From positions 310,001 to 374,000 of the forward strand of contig NC_031474.1 in the NCBI RefSeq assembly GCF_000006565.2: DNA of 64,000 nt, read 5' to 3'. Both the position numbers and the translations under genes were made by a program. Position 1 is the first letter of the stretch, and each line of letters begins with the position of its first letter. Under the pieces are notes generated by a model, which had not been told where the DNA came from, ran no database searches, and worked only from the letters and a program-made list of their open reading frames with translations. Shown piece by piece: positions 23,812 to 34,968 of this stretch. The DNA is from Toxoplasma gondii ME49 (Eukaryota > Apicomplexa > Conoidasida > Eucoccidiorida > Sarcocystidae).

Positions 23812-24570
23812 TAAGCGGAGAACAGCATCCTGGCGTTTGTGAATTTGGAATTAAAAGGACGCAGGCTCTCTGAAGAAAAGTCTCTATCAAGCCAAGCCCA
23901 TCCCACGCGGTATTTGCGACCTGGCTCGCGGTGTCCACGCCCGCCTTGCGACGCTCTTTTGCCCCTCTGAAAAACCTCCGGCTCGCAGCGTAGAGAGGCG
24001 CCGTCTCTGAAAGAACGTCCGACCCGACCAGGGGATGAAAGCGCTTTTTCGCTAAACCTCCACGAGTTTTGAACCGCCGAAGTGGACTCCAATATCACTG
24101 CATTTCGTGGCTTTTCGAAAACACACACGAAGCCGGATAGAGGTAACCGGTTTCCGTTGTCGCTGGCTGGCTTTCCGTGTCGGGCGGCTAGAGCAATTCG
24201 GTTCCTCGTTTTTTCCGCGGCCTCAAAAGGCCAAGCGTGTCACAAGATTTTCCTCTGCGCGGCCAACGAGCTGCGGCCCAACTTGTTTGCCTTTTTTTGG
24301 CGTCGTGGAGCGTGTGTCTCGGCACTGGGTGCACAGGCTGTTTATAGCGTTTTTCGCGGCGTTTGGCCGGGGTTTCGGTTTCTTGTATAAGCCGAATTGG
24401 AAGTTGCCATGCTTTTGCCTGGATGCCCCGACAGCAGTTTTTGCCCTGGCAGGTGGAGCTGACGGTGCGGAGGCAACGGCCGATTCCGATGCATGTCTGT
24501 GTTTTGGAAACCTTTGTTTGCAGCCGCGAGGTTGGGATTTTTTTCGGGACTTTCGCCGTCTACTCGCGCC

Positions 24571-27447
24571 ATGGCGCAGCCCTCTGTGCACGAAAATCCG
24601 AACATAGAGCGGCCGAGCCGAGGCGCTCTTTGCGTTGCTCGCAGAGTTCGCGGGCACGACTGCGTGTTGCGTCCGGATCGAAAACCGCCGCGTTTTTCAG
24701 CCGCTGCAGGCCAGGAGCCCGCCGAGGCGAAGGACGATGATTTTATTTCGCTCTTGCCTTTTCTGCCGACCCTCTTGGCGTCGCGGATCTTCCCCGCGTG
24801 TCTCCCGCCCTTCAGTTTGTCGGTGTCTGTTCACACGGTGGATCCTCAGCCTCGCGAGTCGTCGCTGTTCCCCTTTGCTCCCTCCCTCGCCTCTCTCTCG
24901 CCATTCTCTGTGTTCGCGTCGGCCGCGCCTCTCCCCTGCTCCGACGCATCTGCTTCCCCCGTCGCGAGTGCCACTGCGTCCTCGCAGTCGCTGCCTCGTG
25001 AGCGCGTCCCGCAAGACTCGGTGGAGTTCTGCGACGAAGGCGAGAAGCCAGTGACCTCTTCTTCGCCAGCCAAGGCCGTGAACGACGAGGCTCTCGATGC
25101 GCTCGCGGCTGTCGTGCAACGCCTTCTCAGAGCCTTCCTTCTACCTCTCGGATACTGCGACGACCAGCTCTCGCAGGAGAGGCCGACCGGCGCAGCGCGC
25201 GCGGCGTTGTCCGGAGTGCTCACAGCTGCGTGTTCGGCGGCCCAGACGGCTGCAACTTGCGCTGTAGAGACCGGCGAAAGACTCTCGGATCTCGCCGGGT
25301 ACTACGCCTCTCCAGGATCGGATTTCTCCACGGCTTGCGCAGCGGCTCTCTCGGCGTTCGTCGCTGCTCTCCGCACGCTCAGAGGCGACGTCGAGAAGGA
25401 CGGGAGTCTTGGGTGCGCCTCCGTCCTTTCCTTTGAGTCCGAGAGCGGCGGGGGGACTTCGCTGTGTCCATCGCGCGCCCGAAGGCCGTGCCTCCGGTCG
25501 CAGCAGAGCGTGGAGGATCCTTGCGAAGCGACCGCAGACTCGCTGCCTCCTCCTCGTAGACGGAGACGCCTCGACTTGTCGCCGTTCGCCTCCGCATGTT
25601 TCCACGAAGAAGATTTGTCGCACGCAGGTCGGACCGAGACGGCGCCGCCAGAATCCGTCTCCACCTTTCGAGTGCCTCACTTCCTGTCTGTCGCCAGCAG
25701 TGCCGCCTTCCGGTCCGGCTCGCGCGAGGCGGAGACTCAGAGCGACCGCCGAGGTGCGAAGAGAAGAAGAGCCGCAAGTTCGCCGCCGCCCTCGCCTCTC
25801 GTATGCTTTTCTCTCTCTTCAACGCCGACGCGTTTAAGGGCAAAGGACGGATTGTTCGAGGACCCGTTTGGAGTCGTCCAAGAAGCCTCCAGACGTTTGG
25901 CCGCAGTCGCTGCGCTGCTGGTCAGGAGCCGGCGCGAGGGAGCAGACGCGGATTCGGAGACTTCGGGGAAGGACGGCCTGCGGCTCGAGGCGGAGCCGAC
26001 CGGCGAGGACGCAGAGCGCGTTCCTCGAGCGAGAAGAGAGGCGACCACCGCAGACGCGGCGACGGAGCCTCTCCGACGCAGTTTCGAGCCCCCGGTGGAA
26101 CGGGACGAGGTGCCGTTTTCTGCGACGAACGACCGCAAGAGACGCAGAAGAGCAGTTGCGTTGGTGGTGTCTCCGAACGCATGCGCGAGTCCTTTTTCTC
26201 TGACGAGTTCGCGGAGTCCAACGCCGCTCCTGAGTCGAACGAACAGCGTTTCCCAGGCGAAATTTGAGTGTACGTACTCGCGAGAGTCCGCGCAGCCGAC
26301 GTTCCAGACGCTTCCGCTTCACGCGCAACTTCCGAGTCGCCACGGGACGTCCTCTGACCTCTCCACGCCGCGGAGTGGCGCGAACTCCAGGTCGTTGTGC
26401 GCCTCGCCGTCTTCTGTCTCGCGTCCTCCTCTTCCTCCCGGCGGGACTGGTCTGGCTGCGAGTTGCGAGGTTCGAAGAGTCTCATACAGACGGAACTCGC
26501 CAGAGTTCGAGTCTGCGCCTTCGCGCTCGTCGTCCTTTGCGTCCGCCGCGGAGGAACCGCCGCCGGGACGCGACCGCGCAGAGTGCAGCGCTGGCCTCTC
26601 CCAGGCACGGCCGTCCGCCCCGGGTGTACGTACACCTCGGCGGACGTGCGGTCGGCGGAGTTCGCAGTTTCTTGGGGACCCCGGGACGCGAGAGACTGAC
26701 GGTGAGGACGCAGAGGCAACGAGTGGCGAGGAGAGAGACTCGCCAGTCACTCGGGGCGAAAGCGAAGGCAGTGCGTTTTCGCCTTCTTCGGAGACACCGC
26801 TGGCACCTCCGCTGCCCGCGGGGCGCTCCTTCTTCTCCGGTTTGCTGGCTCGCGCCTTTAGCTTGAAGAAGGATCTCTTCGACGGCGTGGAGCAGCAGCG
26901 AGGGCGGTTCTTCTCCGGCTCTTCGGAGACGCCTGAGACCCCCGCCCCGCAACTCGACTTGCCGGAGCGCCTGGCTTCGCGAGACTTCCCGCCGTCGGCC
27001 TTCCCCTCAGGTGCGGCTGACCGATCAGGCGCGTTCGCCCGGCGTCCGCGGTTCGTCCGCCACATATCTTGTTCGCCTCTCTCCGCTTTCGTACCTCGTA
27101 AACACACGGACATCTCCAGTTCTCCAACAAATTCACTTTCTTGTGCACCGCCCCTCGCGCATGCCTCAGGCGCCCCCACGGACTCGCAGGCTTCGAAACT
27201 CCCCTCGCGCGCCAGGGCGAAAGAGCGGGTGGCGCTCGCGTTCGCCTCGGACGCAGCGAGCAAACGAGGAGACAGGGCCTGCTGTCACGCTGGAGAACGA
27301 GGAGACAGAGAAGACAGACGCTTTTCGGGGTACGACGCATATCTCGCCTGGCACGAAGACAAGTGGGAAGAGGGCGTCTTCGACCGCGTAGAAGTCGCTG
27401 ACGTTGACATCGATCCCCTCCAGCGACTCGCCTGCTCGATCATGTGA
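24571..27447 (+). CDS. Hypothetical Ser/Arg/Pro-rich protein, probably nuclear
   Basis: Single uninterrupted frame of 958 residues ending in TGA at 27445. I chose the ATG at 24571 because its context (CGCGCCATGG) is good; an in-frame ATG at 24493 would add 26 residues. I do not recognise a family. The N-terminal part has a mildly hydrophobic stretch (DDDFISLLPFLPTLLASRIF, about residues 55-75) and an Ala/Leu-rich helical region at about 165-290 (for example LAAVVQRLLRAFLLPLGYCD). The middle is strongly disordered, with several basic clusters (PPRRRRRLDLSP, RRGAKRRRAASSP, DRKRRRRAVAL) that look like nuclear localisation signals. The C-terminus is compact and acidic (YDAYLAWHEDKWEEGVFDRV) and may be the conserved part. 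Third codon positions are GC-rich and the frame is long, so coding status is well supported; function is unknown. An unseen intron cannot be excluded. Confidence 0.72.
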   Translation: MAQPSVHENPNIERPSRGALCVARRVRGHDCVLRPDRKPPRFSAAAGQEPAEAKDDDFISLLPFLPTLLASRIFPACLPPFSLSVSVHTVDPQPRESSLFPFAPSLASLSPFSVFASAAPLPCSDASASPVASATASSQSLPRERVPQDSVEFCDEGEKPVTSSSPAKAVNDEALDALAAVVQRLLRAFLLPLGYCDDQLSQERPTGAARAALSGVLTAACSAAQTAATCAVETGERLSDLAGYYASPGSDFSTACAAALSAFVAALRTLRGDVEKDGSLGCASVLSFESESGGGTSLCPSRARRPCLRSQQSVEDPCEATADSLPPPRRRRRLDLSPFASACFHEEDLSHAGRTETAPPESVSTFRVPHFLSVASSAAFRSGSREAETQSDRRGAKRRRAASSPPPSPLVCFSLSSTPTRLRAKDGLFEDPFGVVQEASRRLAAVAALLVRSRREGADADSETSGKDGLRLEAEPTGEDAERVPRARREATTADAATEPLRRSFEPPVERDEVPFSATNDRKRRRRAVALVVSPNACASPFSLTSSRSPTPLLSRTNSVSQAKFECTYSRESAQPTFQTLPLHAQLPSRHGTSSDLSTPRSGANSRSLCASPSSVSRPPLPPGGTGLAASCEVRRVSYRRNSPEFESAPSRSSSFASAAEEPPPGRDRAECSAGLSQARPSAPGVRTPRRTCGRRSSQFLGDPGTRETDGEDAEATSGEERDSPVTRGESEGSAFSPSSETPLAPPLPAGRSFFSGLLARAFSLKKDLFDGVEQQRGRFFSGSSETPETPAPQLDLPERLASRDFPPSAFPSGAADRSGAFARRPRFVRHISCSPLSAFVPRKHTDISSSPTNSLSCAPPLAHASGAPTDSQASKLPSRARAKERVALAFASDAASKRGDRACCHAGERGDREDRRFSGYDAYLAWHEDKWEEGVFDRVEVADVDIDPLQRLACSIM

Positions 27448-27493
27448 CGGAAGCCGAGATCTTTGAAAGCTTTTCGTCTTCCATACGGACCTC

Positions 27494-27591
27494 AACACCT
27501 CATATATATATATGTACACATATACATATATTTATATATATTTATATGTATTTGTGTATAGCTATAAATATATATATATATATATATAGAT
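27494..27591. repeat. TA-rich microsatellite between two tandem plus-strand genes
   Basis: Only 230 bp separate the stop at 27447 from the next start at 27678, and about 100 bp of it is TA-rich repeat including a pure tract at about 27566-27588. The downstream promoter must overlap this tract or the end of the upstream gene. Confidence 0.85.
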
Positions 27592-27677
27592 TTGCTGCGT
27601 CTCTTGGCAGCTAGGTATACGCACTTCTTCTGCGTGTTTTTTTTGGTGTCTGCGTGGATTTATTTCCGGAAGTCGAG

Positions 27678-30221
27678 ATGAGTCCGAAGAAGGCGGGGAA
27701 GCACGTTGGGCGAGCACCTTCAGCTGCGTCTCGGCGGCGCGGGCAGGGGAAGAGGAAGGGCCAGCGTCGCACGAAGGTGCAGTCGCGGCGGTCAAATGTG
27801 ACGGCTGCGTCGTTCGTCGAGCGCGCGCGGGCAGAGCTGCAGCGATACAACTTGGCGCCGAAGAAGGCGAAGAAGAGCGCCGCGAAAGTCACGAAGAAGA
27901 GTCGAACCTCGCAGACGAGTCCGCCGACGGGAGGGCGGCCGACGCACCTTCTGCCGGTGAAGGCCTCGGGGACAGACGAAGTGGGGGAGAAGGAACTGTG
28001 GGCGAGTCTGCGAGCGTTCGACGAGGAGAACCGCCGCGCAGAGAAAGAGCGAGAAGAGCGCAGGCGTCAGAAGGCGAGGCGCCAGCAGGGCCTCCAGGGA
28101 GAAACCGAGACTGCGCAGGAGCAGACCGTGTCGGGTGCGCCGGCCGTCCTGCAAGAGTCGAGGAAAGGACAAAGTGCTCCAGCGCGGGAGGTGGAGAAGC
28201 GGGAAGAGCGAGACTGGTCGCAGTTGACAAGAAACGAACGAAGAAAGCTGCGCCTTAGGAGGGAACTGCTGGCGGCGCAGAGCAGCCGCGTGGTACCAGT
28301 CCCCGCGACTAAGTGTGGAAAGGGAAAGGAGGGGCGAGAGGAAGAGAAGGAAAGAGGGGAGGAGAAGAGGAACGAAGAGGAGAAGGAGAGAGGGGGGGAG
28401 AAGAGGAAAGAGAAGAGAGGCAAGAAGGAAGGAGAGACGACGCAGCAGAATGGGGCCGAGGAGGAAGGCGAGTCGGGGAGAGACAGTGGCGTTGAGGCGA
28501 AGGCTGCCAAGAGGTATCGCAGCGAAGTGTTGGATGATGAAGAGGCCGTTTTCGAGGTGAAGAAGATAAAGGTGGACTCTGCCAAGGCGGTCGCAAAAGA
28601 ACAGGAAAAGGTCTCCAAAAGCGAAGTGAAGACCCGCGTTGGCCAGTGCCCTGTCGTCCGACGAAAAGGAGAGGCGTACGGCGCATTCGCTAAACGCGTC
28701 GATGCATGGGCTAGGTAATCAAAAACCGTCTTTTCTCTCGTCTACTGATTTGTTGAAAATACAGAGATATTTGTGATCTGCAGGACCTTTACATAGTATT
28801 GGAATACAGATGAAGGCTGGGTTCTGTTCTGCAAGACCTGCTGTTATCTGAATGTGCATGCGTATCTCGGTTTCTGTGTATGTACACAGCAGATTCATGG
28901 TGTAAATTTGCATGTATATGTCTGTATTGATACGGGCGTGAAAGTGTGCGTTTGAAGAGAGAGATGTTCAAGATGCGTGCGTAGATTCTCAGTCTTCTGA
29001 GGATGCGTAGTCGCGAACCCGTTAATATCGATCATTCCCTTTCAGGGATGACAGACTAACAGTTGTTTCGTCTGTTTTCTCTCGCGTTCTCCTTCGTCGC
29101 AGTTCTTCGTAGGGGCCGTCACACGCAGGTCTGCGCAGATGCATGCCTGTCCCAGCGGTGCATGGGCATGTTTTTTCCTTGCCCTCAGAGATTTCTTCAA
29201 GTGGGCCTTTCTCTGTTTTCTCTTCTTCAGAGAGTCTCTCCGCACCAGCGCTCCTGCTAGTCCCGCGGAGAAGGCGAAAGAGCGTTCTACGACGAAGCCG
29301 AGAAAAGAGACGAAATCCAACTCCTCGAAGATCCGCGAGGAAGAGGAAAGTCGAGCGCAGCGGCCAGTCTTCGGCGAGGTAGTCGACGCGCCTCCGCAGC
29401 TGAAGCAGTTTAAGGATTCGTTCGCGCGCTTCAAGGCGAAAGCACAGTAGGTTCCCGTCGACTTGGCTGGTGTGACCTCTTTTAACGCCTCGCTAGCGGC
29501 AAATATACGTTTTAATGTGTTCTTTGCTAGAAAAGGAACTGCAGAGAAAGATGGCATTCGACGCGCATACCGAGCGTGTGTCAACACTTCACTTCCAGAA
29601 TACTTTTGAGGGTCGGCGTATGTTTCAAGTCGCTCGTATGATGTTGCTGGACATTTCAGGGACGAATGTGGCAGGAATTTTTTTTCCGTGAAGATGGCCT
29701 TCTTTTTCGGTGTGCCGTTCCGCAGTGAGGCGAGGGGGGTCTGCGCTCCGGCTCGCTGTCTTTTCCTCTTCTTCCTTCTCGGTTCAAAGGTGCAACCGGC
29801 GATATTTTTTTTCCCCTGCAGTGTCTTATGTCATCTGTCGTGTTCCTGGAGACAAAGGAGGAATGTAGATCCGAGAGTCTGTGTTCTTTTCTTCTTCCTC
29901 AGGAACCGTGGTTCCCCTTCATCCCCGTCGCCTTCAAAGAAGGAAAGCTCCTCGAAGAAACACACTTCAGATGAAGACGCGTTGTCTGGCGAATTGTCTC
30001 AGGTGTACGTACAGCAGGTGCGAGCGGCGTACGCGACGGTGAAAGCGAAGAGGCGCGAGAAGGCGGGCGAAGAAGCCAAGCTGAAAGCTAAGGGGAAGGG
30101 AGTGGAGTCCAGTGGGCAAGACGCTTCGTACACGCGACCTGGATGGGTCGCGTCTTCTTCTTCTCTGTATGATTCTCAATGGATAGGTGTGGGTCGGTAC
30201 AAGCCGTTGGATGCCGAGTAG
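27678..30221 (+). CDS. CCDC137-like nucleolar basic protein, 3 exons
   Basis: Exons 27678-28714, 29231-29446 and 29903-30221 join in phase (2 and 2) to 1,572 nt, 523 residues. Donors are AG|GTAATC and CA|GTAGGT; acceptors are CTTCTTCAG and CTTCCTCAG. The protein is very Lys/Arg/Glu-rich. Three landmarks occur in the order known from animal CCDC137, a nucleolar and perichromosomal protein: a VVRRKGEAYGAFAKRV segment at the end of exon 1 (about residues 330-343), FGEVVDAPPQL at about residues 393-403 in exon 2, and a helical VQQVRAAYATVKAKRREKAG segment in exon 3. A long Glu/Lys/Arg tract (about 210-270) is a probable single-helix or coiled coil. The likely role is nucleolar or ribosome biogenesis-related; that is inference from the family. 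The start is the first ATG, followed at once by a basic nuclear-type leader. Confidence 0.75.
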
Positions 30222-32450
30222 CCGGGAAGAAGCGAGACAGAGGGATCGGAAAACAAAAGCGAGGCAAAGGGACCGGTTCGAGGATGTGCATTTCCTTGAC
30301 ACACGTAGAAACCCGGGAGTTTTCCGGGACAACAACAACAACGAACTTTGTCGTGTTTTCCCCAGCTCCTTACACACACATGGTGGAAAAGGTCGAATCG
30401 TCATTTCCACTCAGGTTGTTTGACGTCAAATGGCTGACCAGCACGCAGGAGCTGCTCTCGGCTGTTCCACCGGCTGTCCGCAGCCCTGTCCCGCATTTCG
30501 CCAATCCATGCACATCTAGGAAAAGTCACTCTTTCTCACGTTCGTGCCGGGCCTGTGTCCAACGCGACACCTTTAGGAAGGCAGCTTTATGTTTTGCGAA
30601 AAGAAAGCGAGGTCGATTCGGCGTGTGCCGCTGACGACTGTGATCTCGAGAAACGTGACTGCGTGAAAAGGTGCGGGTACGGATGCGAACAAGTTTACAG
30701 CTTCTGATTCCTGGAGACCCCACTGGCGGCGAGAAGGGAAGTGTGTTTCAAAGAAGAGGGATGTTTAGCCGGAAAGTTGGCGTCTAACGTATATAACTAC
30801 TCTCGACTTAGAGGCGAAGGGGGACATAACTAATTCCTGCACGGTCTGTACCCGCTAAAAAATACCTGGAGAGTGCACGCAGACGTCTGTCTTCTTGCAA
30901 CAGGAAAGGCAGACCGGCTGTATCTTCGAGGCACATGTGATTCCTAGATGTGCACGATCACCGTCAGCAGACTATAAGGACTTAAAGATTTGGGTTAGAA
31001 CGGTACGGCGAGACCTAACACATTCAGGCCTGCAGATGTGTGAAACAATGAAACAACGCGTTGATGTCCGATGTGCAGCGCAGCAACATTTTGGCGGAAA
31101 TAGCTCTGTAGCGTAGACGTCGCTTCAGAAAACAAATGGTACTTGTGAAAGTGAGGACAGTTACCATTGAGGACGGGTGGCAGGTGTTCGTGTGGCCGTT
31201 TCAGAAGCCGGCAGAAGCGTGCGTATTTTTCTCGCTTTCGTGCCGTTAGGGCGAGGAAGCAACCACCAGGTACGAGACGTTTGCATTTTTTATTCCTGTC
31301 GTCCGTGGAAATTTGGACGTCGAAAACAAAAATGGTGGCAGAGTCATCGGTTCTCAGTCAGCGAAGTGTCTCTATCGAGGTAGAGCAGTCACGGAATTCC
31401 GTTTGACCTGCTGTGTCCACGAAAAAGCACTTCTTTGTTACACCTCGTGGCGAACGAGTTAACGCCTATTCCCTGCTACGGTTACGGAGGGAGGGTTGTG
31501 GTTTTCAACGGACTGCCGATGCGACCTGTGAGATTGCGGCGCGGTTCTTAGAGTTTTCGCGTTTCAGGCGTGTGTACTGTTTCTGACCGTGCACCTTTTT
31601 AACTGGGCACCGCATTAAAAAGAGCCACACATCGCAAACGATAAAAAACGTCAAGCTGGGCGTATGTGCTCTGGAATATCTCTTTTGTGCTGAGCTGTAA
31701 GTGCTCCATTGGAGGCAAAGGGTGCGGGCGTTCGACGGAAAAAGAAGTCAAAACGACATTCATAGCGCCGTATAAACTTTGAAAAGTATTTTTAGCACGC
31801 CTCTTTGAAAAACCAAATTGGATGGACGTTCCACACTGACACGGGAGAAGGATTCCGGTGTTAAGAAGGTGAAAGTGAGTAACCGGATGAGTTTCCCAGC
31901 AACACACGTTTTTCCACAGGAAAGTCTCAGGGAGTTTTGCCCCAAGAAATAATTGCCGACCCCCAGCCGATCCCTGTGTTTCCTTCTCGCGCTCGCCCCT
32001 TTGGAAACTTTTTCCACAGACGGATCGGACGGAAAGATAAAACGCACCCACATTGTGGTGGGTGATTCAAAGACTCTGCGTCGCCCTCGCTCGACTGCTC
32101 AAAGTTCTCGCGCCCACATTCCAGGATTTTACATCCGGATTTCCTAGGAAGCTGAAGACAGAGCGTGACAGCTGGTGTGCGAACGTCCGTCGCCGCAGCC
32201 TAGCTTTGACACAAGCAAGTCTGGCAGTGAAGCGTGGTTTCCCCTGGGTTGCGAAAACGACAGAGTCGCGAGCGAAATTACGTGTCGACCATCGTTCCTT
32301 TTCCTAGGGCAGCTGGGCTTCCACCAGAATGTCCTCGGCGTTACTTCCGACTCGGAAGGCGAACATTGCCCGTATTTTGGCGTCGCCGAAAACGCGTCAC
32401 TTCACGTAGATCTGCGGAGGTCCGGGAGTGTACTCTCGAGCAAGAAAAGG
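30222..32450. other. Convergent intergenic region, no gene supported
   Basis: The plus-strand CCDC137-like gene and the minus-strand DPY30 gene converge here, so both 3' UTRs lie in it. All frames are short (the longest, about 150 codons on the minus strand at 31599-32051, has unremarkable composition). No microsatellites or tandem repeats are seen. Confidence 0.5.
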
Positions 32451-32720
32451 TCAGATGCCTCTGCCTAGGAGGGCGGAGAGAGCCGCCGAATCGGCACCGG
32501 GCCCGCTAACGCTTTCCCTGGCTGCGTACTTGGGACCATTTTCAAGTAGCCAGTGCGCAAGAAATTCAATAGGTTGTTCCGGGCGTTCGTTCACAAGAAC
32601 TGTCAGAGCAGGCAGAAGCGCAGGCACAACCATGAGATCAAGATACTGTCGGATGGGCAGAGACTGGACACTCAGTTTTGGAGGTCTCTCCCCGAGAGCC
32701 GCGCGGTCTAATTCCGACAT
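32451..32720 (-). CDS. DPY30: DPY30 homologue (COMPASS/MLL-type complex subunit)
   Basis: Small gene of 89 residues. DPY30 dimers bind ASH2L-type subunits of histone H3K4 methyltransferase complexes and anchor other complexes in cilia and trafficking. The Dpy-30 motif occupies residues 21-66 and shows the family hallmarks: LPIRQYLD, then [12 protein letters not shown], then [18 protein letters not shown]. The ATG at 32720 has A at -3 and places the motif as in other short DPY30 proteins (about 99 residues in human), so I prefer it. The frame is open further upstream, and a good intron (donor GTAAGT at 32968, acceptor at 32864) lies just 5', which could be a 5' UTR intron or could add a Ser-rich N-terminal extension. 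The 23 residues after the motif are Gly/Ala/Ser-rich. Confidence 0.85.
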   Translation of the reverse strand: MSELDRAALGERPPKLSVQSLPIRQYLDLMVVPALLPALTVLVNERPEQPIEFLAHWLLENGPKYAARESVSGPGADSAALSALLGRGI

Positions 32721-34968
32721 GTTCCTCTGTCGCGCAGATGGCGAGGAAGGGTCCACCGAAGCTGAGGCAGGTGAAACCTGTCCGTTTTCTCCCTCTGTGA
32801 TGCTTCCTCTTGCAACAGAAACGCATTCTTCGCCGCCGCTGACGGAGCCGCGGGTTTCGGGTGCTGAAGACAACACAGAACTTCTCATTTTGACCGCACT
32901 TATCAAGAAACGAAAGCACCGAACGCTCTGGAGAACGGATAGACGAGAAGCAGAAGGAAAAGACTTACACGCACTCGACGAGGTGTGCGCCGTCACGGGC
33001 GCAAGAAAGACAGAATCGGGCCTGCGAAATAGAAGTAAGGAGCGAGCAGTCCACCGACACAGAAAACCACGGAGAGTCGCCAGTCTCGGCAGGCGAGTCC
33101 GCTGGCAAACATGTCCCAGACGATCGAGTATTCGCCTCCAGCAACCTAGAGCACGACGTTTGCGCCCCTAGAAATGGACGATGTCCTAACAGGTTCCAGG
33201 AGCCAAGCAACGCACGGTGTTCCGGTAAATACAGCAGCGGTGCCAAGGGGCACTAGGAAACGGACGGAGACGAACAAAAACAAACTGACTTTGGTTACTG
33301 GAAATGACACGATACAAGCATTACTGGAAATAGTGTGGCTCGCACCGTGTGGCTGGACTAACGAGAGATCTTCTGCATTGCCTGACACAAGTTACAGACA
33401 GTAGCTTGCTGGGCGATGGCGAATCAGTGCGACCGAAGAAAACGCGATTCGACGGCAAAACCAAGCAGGTATACTCGACTTGCCATATCGTTTCGTACGC
33501 ATTCCGACTGTTCTCCTAGGAAATTCAAAGGCACCAAAATGATGGGGAATCTGCTATCGAGTGTCGCCGGCTGCGCAAAGTTGTCACCCTGACAGCGGTC
33601 AAGTGCACACTAGATGTAATGCAATCGAGTAAGCAGCGTTTCATTCCGACGACATAAAGAGCGTAAACGGGATTTCTTTCAGCGTGCCACAGCCGCTTCC
33701 ATTATCAGGTGTGTAGTAAGGTGAGTAAATGTGCCAGAATCATCCGCTTATTTCCTCAGATTCTGCTGTGTGTTGAACGGTGGGTGCCCTCATGTGTCTC
33801 ACCTCCGACGATCGAAGAGATCACGCGAGGCACCACCTGGATAGAAGACGTTGAATCCAACTTGAGGGTCTCGAGCATTGACCTCCTCATTTGTGTGCTC
33901 GTTTCAGCTCAGGTGTAGTTGGATGTTTGCTTGTTGCGTCGCTACAAAAGCCACTACTCAACATAGCCACGGGAACGTCTCGAAATCAAGCCTGGTGCTC
34001 TTGCCGATGTACAAGGTCGGTGTATTCCGCTAGTAACCTCACGTTCGTATCGCACATAGTAACCGTATGAGATGGATGACTATGATGATTCTCGACCTCT
34101 TACGACAGCGCAGAGTTGGCAAAACGTGGCCAGTCTTTTCACTGGATTCGAACAAAGGCTAGGACGCTTAGTAAAAGCCGCATACGCATTCTGTGAATCA
34201 CACAATAGCGTTGCCACGTTCACTTGCACTGTTGGCTAGTGGCACCTGTCCGCTGGATGACTCATCTGTTCGGCTGAGTTGTCTTCGCCGATCTCCTCTT
34301 GTGATCGAGTCACCATTCTCCTGTCTACTGTTACTCAGTTGCTACAAAGCATGATCTTTGGAAGCGTTGAGATACAAGGCCCAGTCTCGCTGGATACGCA
34401 CTCCACTGTGAAAAATCTTCCCAGTACAGCCGAAGCAAAAGCTTCTCGAATATCAAAGCTAATGTGTTACAGACCTAGCTGCACACAGATGCCGGGAACT
34501 CAGACGTTGTCCAAAGAGAGTAGCGAGATTTCCAGAATGTTGCACTGCAGCGCACAATCTGTTTTTGCCTCGTTGTCTCTCTTTGTAGTCTCTTAGTGAA
34601 GCAATGAAGTAAATATGGAAAATGCGCACACAGAAGCTGTGATGTGGCTTTCACAAGTCACCAATACTCCGAAGTTTACCTAACAGGCGAGGGAGGGATC
34701 TGCAGCGAAAGTTCTCTGTGTAGCGTTTCGGCGCCGAGAGTGCCGTTGATTGCTGTTTACTTACACGACAGAAAGCTACTCTCAATTTGTTTACACTGGT
34801 GTGAAACTCTGATGGGAGAATGCGTGTGATACACGCCAAAGGCTTGCACGCGATAAAGTCATTTCTGTGTATGTTGACGTTGATGAGAGCCCCGAACAAG
34901 AAAAGATAGGAGGTAGCGCGTTTAGAGCGCGTTTACCAGGTTATGCACCGAGGTGAAAACTAGCATGG
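32721..34968. other. Intergenic region between DPY30 and SulP genes
   Basis: It contains the 5' exon or promoter of DPY30 on its left and the 3' UTR of the SulP transporter gene on its right (both minus strand). Apart from the DPY30 leader intron I see no gene, repeat array or RNA gene. Base composition is balanced rather than coding-like, and stops are frequent in all frames after 33250. Confidence 0.5.
32864..32968 (-). other. Probable 5' UTR (or N-terminal) intron of DPY30
   Basis: On the minus strand TGCGT|GTAAGT (donor at 32968) and TTCTGTGTTGTCTTCAG (acceptor at 32864) delimit a 105-nt intron. The joined sequence keeps the DPY30 frame open upstream of the chosen ATG, so the intron is either in the 5' UTR or within an unrecognised leader. 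Confidence 0.5.

Larger units (their letters stand above)
21694..24570. other. Intergenic region between DTW gene and 958-residue gene
   Basis: No gene is supported. The left part is GC-rich 3' flank of the DTW gene. It then contains two tandem repeat arrays (22391-22500), a chain of TA tracts (22918-23090 and 23255-23340), a diverged duplicated segment (23462-23513 and 23760-23811) and about 500 bp of GC-richer sequence (24080-24570) that is the likely promoter and 5' UTR of the next gene. A 257-codon minus-strand frame at 21782-22555 is low-complexity and unconvincing. Confidence 0.5.

Noticed and set aside
26319..27263. 314-codon minus-strand frame opposite the 958-residue gene
   Set aside because: It is a shadow of the longer plus-strand frame; its composition mirrors the antisense of Ser/Pro/Arg codons.
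31599..32051. 150-codon minus-strand frame between CCDC137-like and DPY30 genes
   Set aside because: Its composition is unremarkable, no family similarity is seen, and it lies where two 3' UTRs converge.
34130..34170. GGATTCGAAC word resembling a tRNA T-arm
   Set aside because: The flanking bases do not pair as a T-stem and no anticodon or acceptor stem can be drawn. No tRNA or rRNA gene was found in the window.
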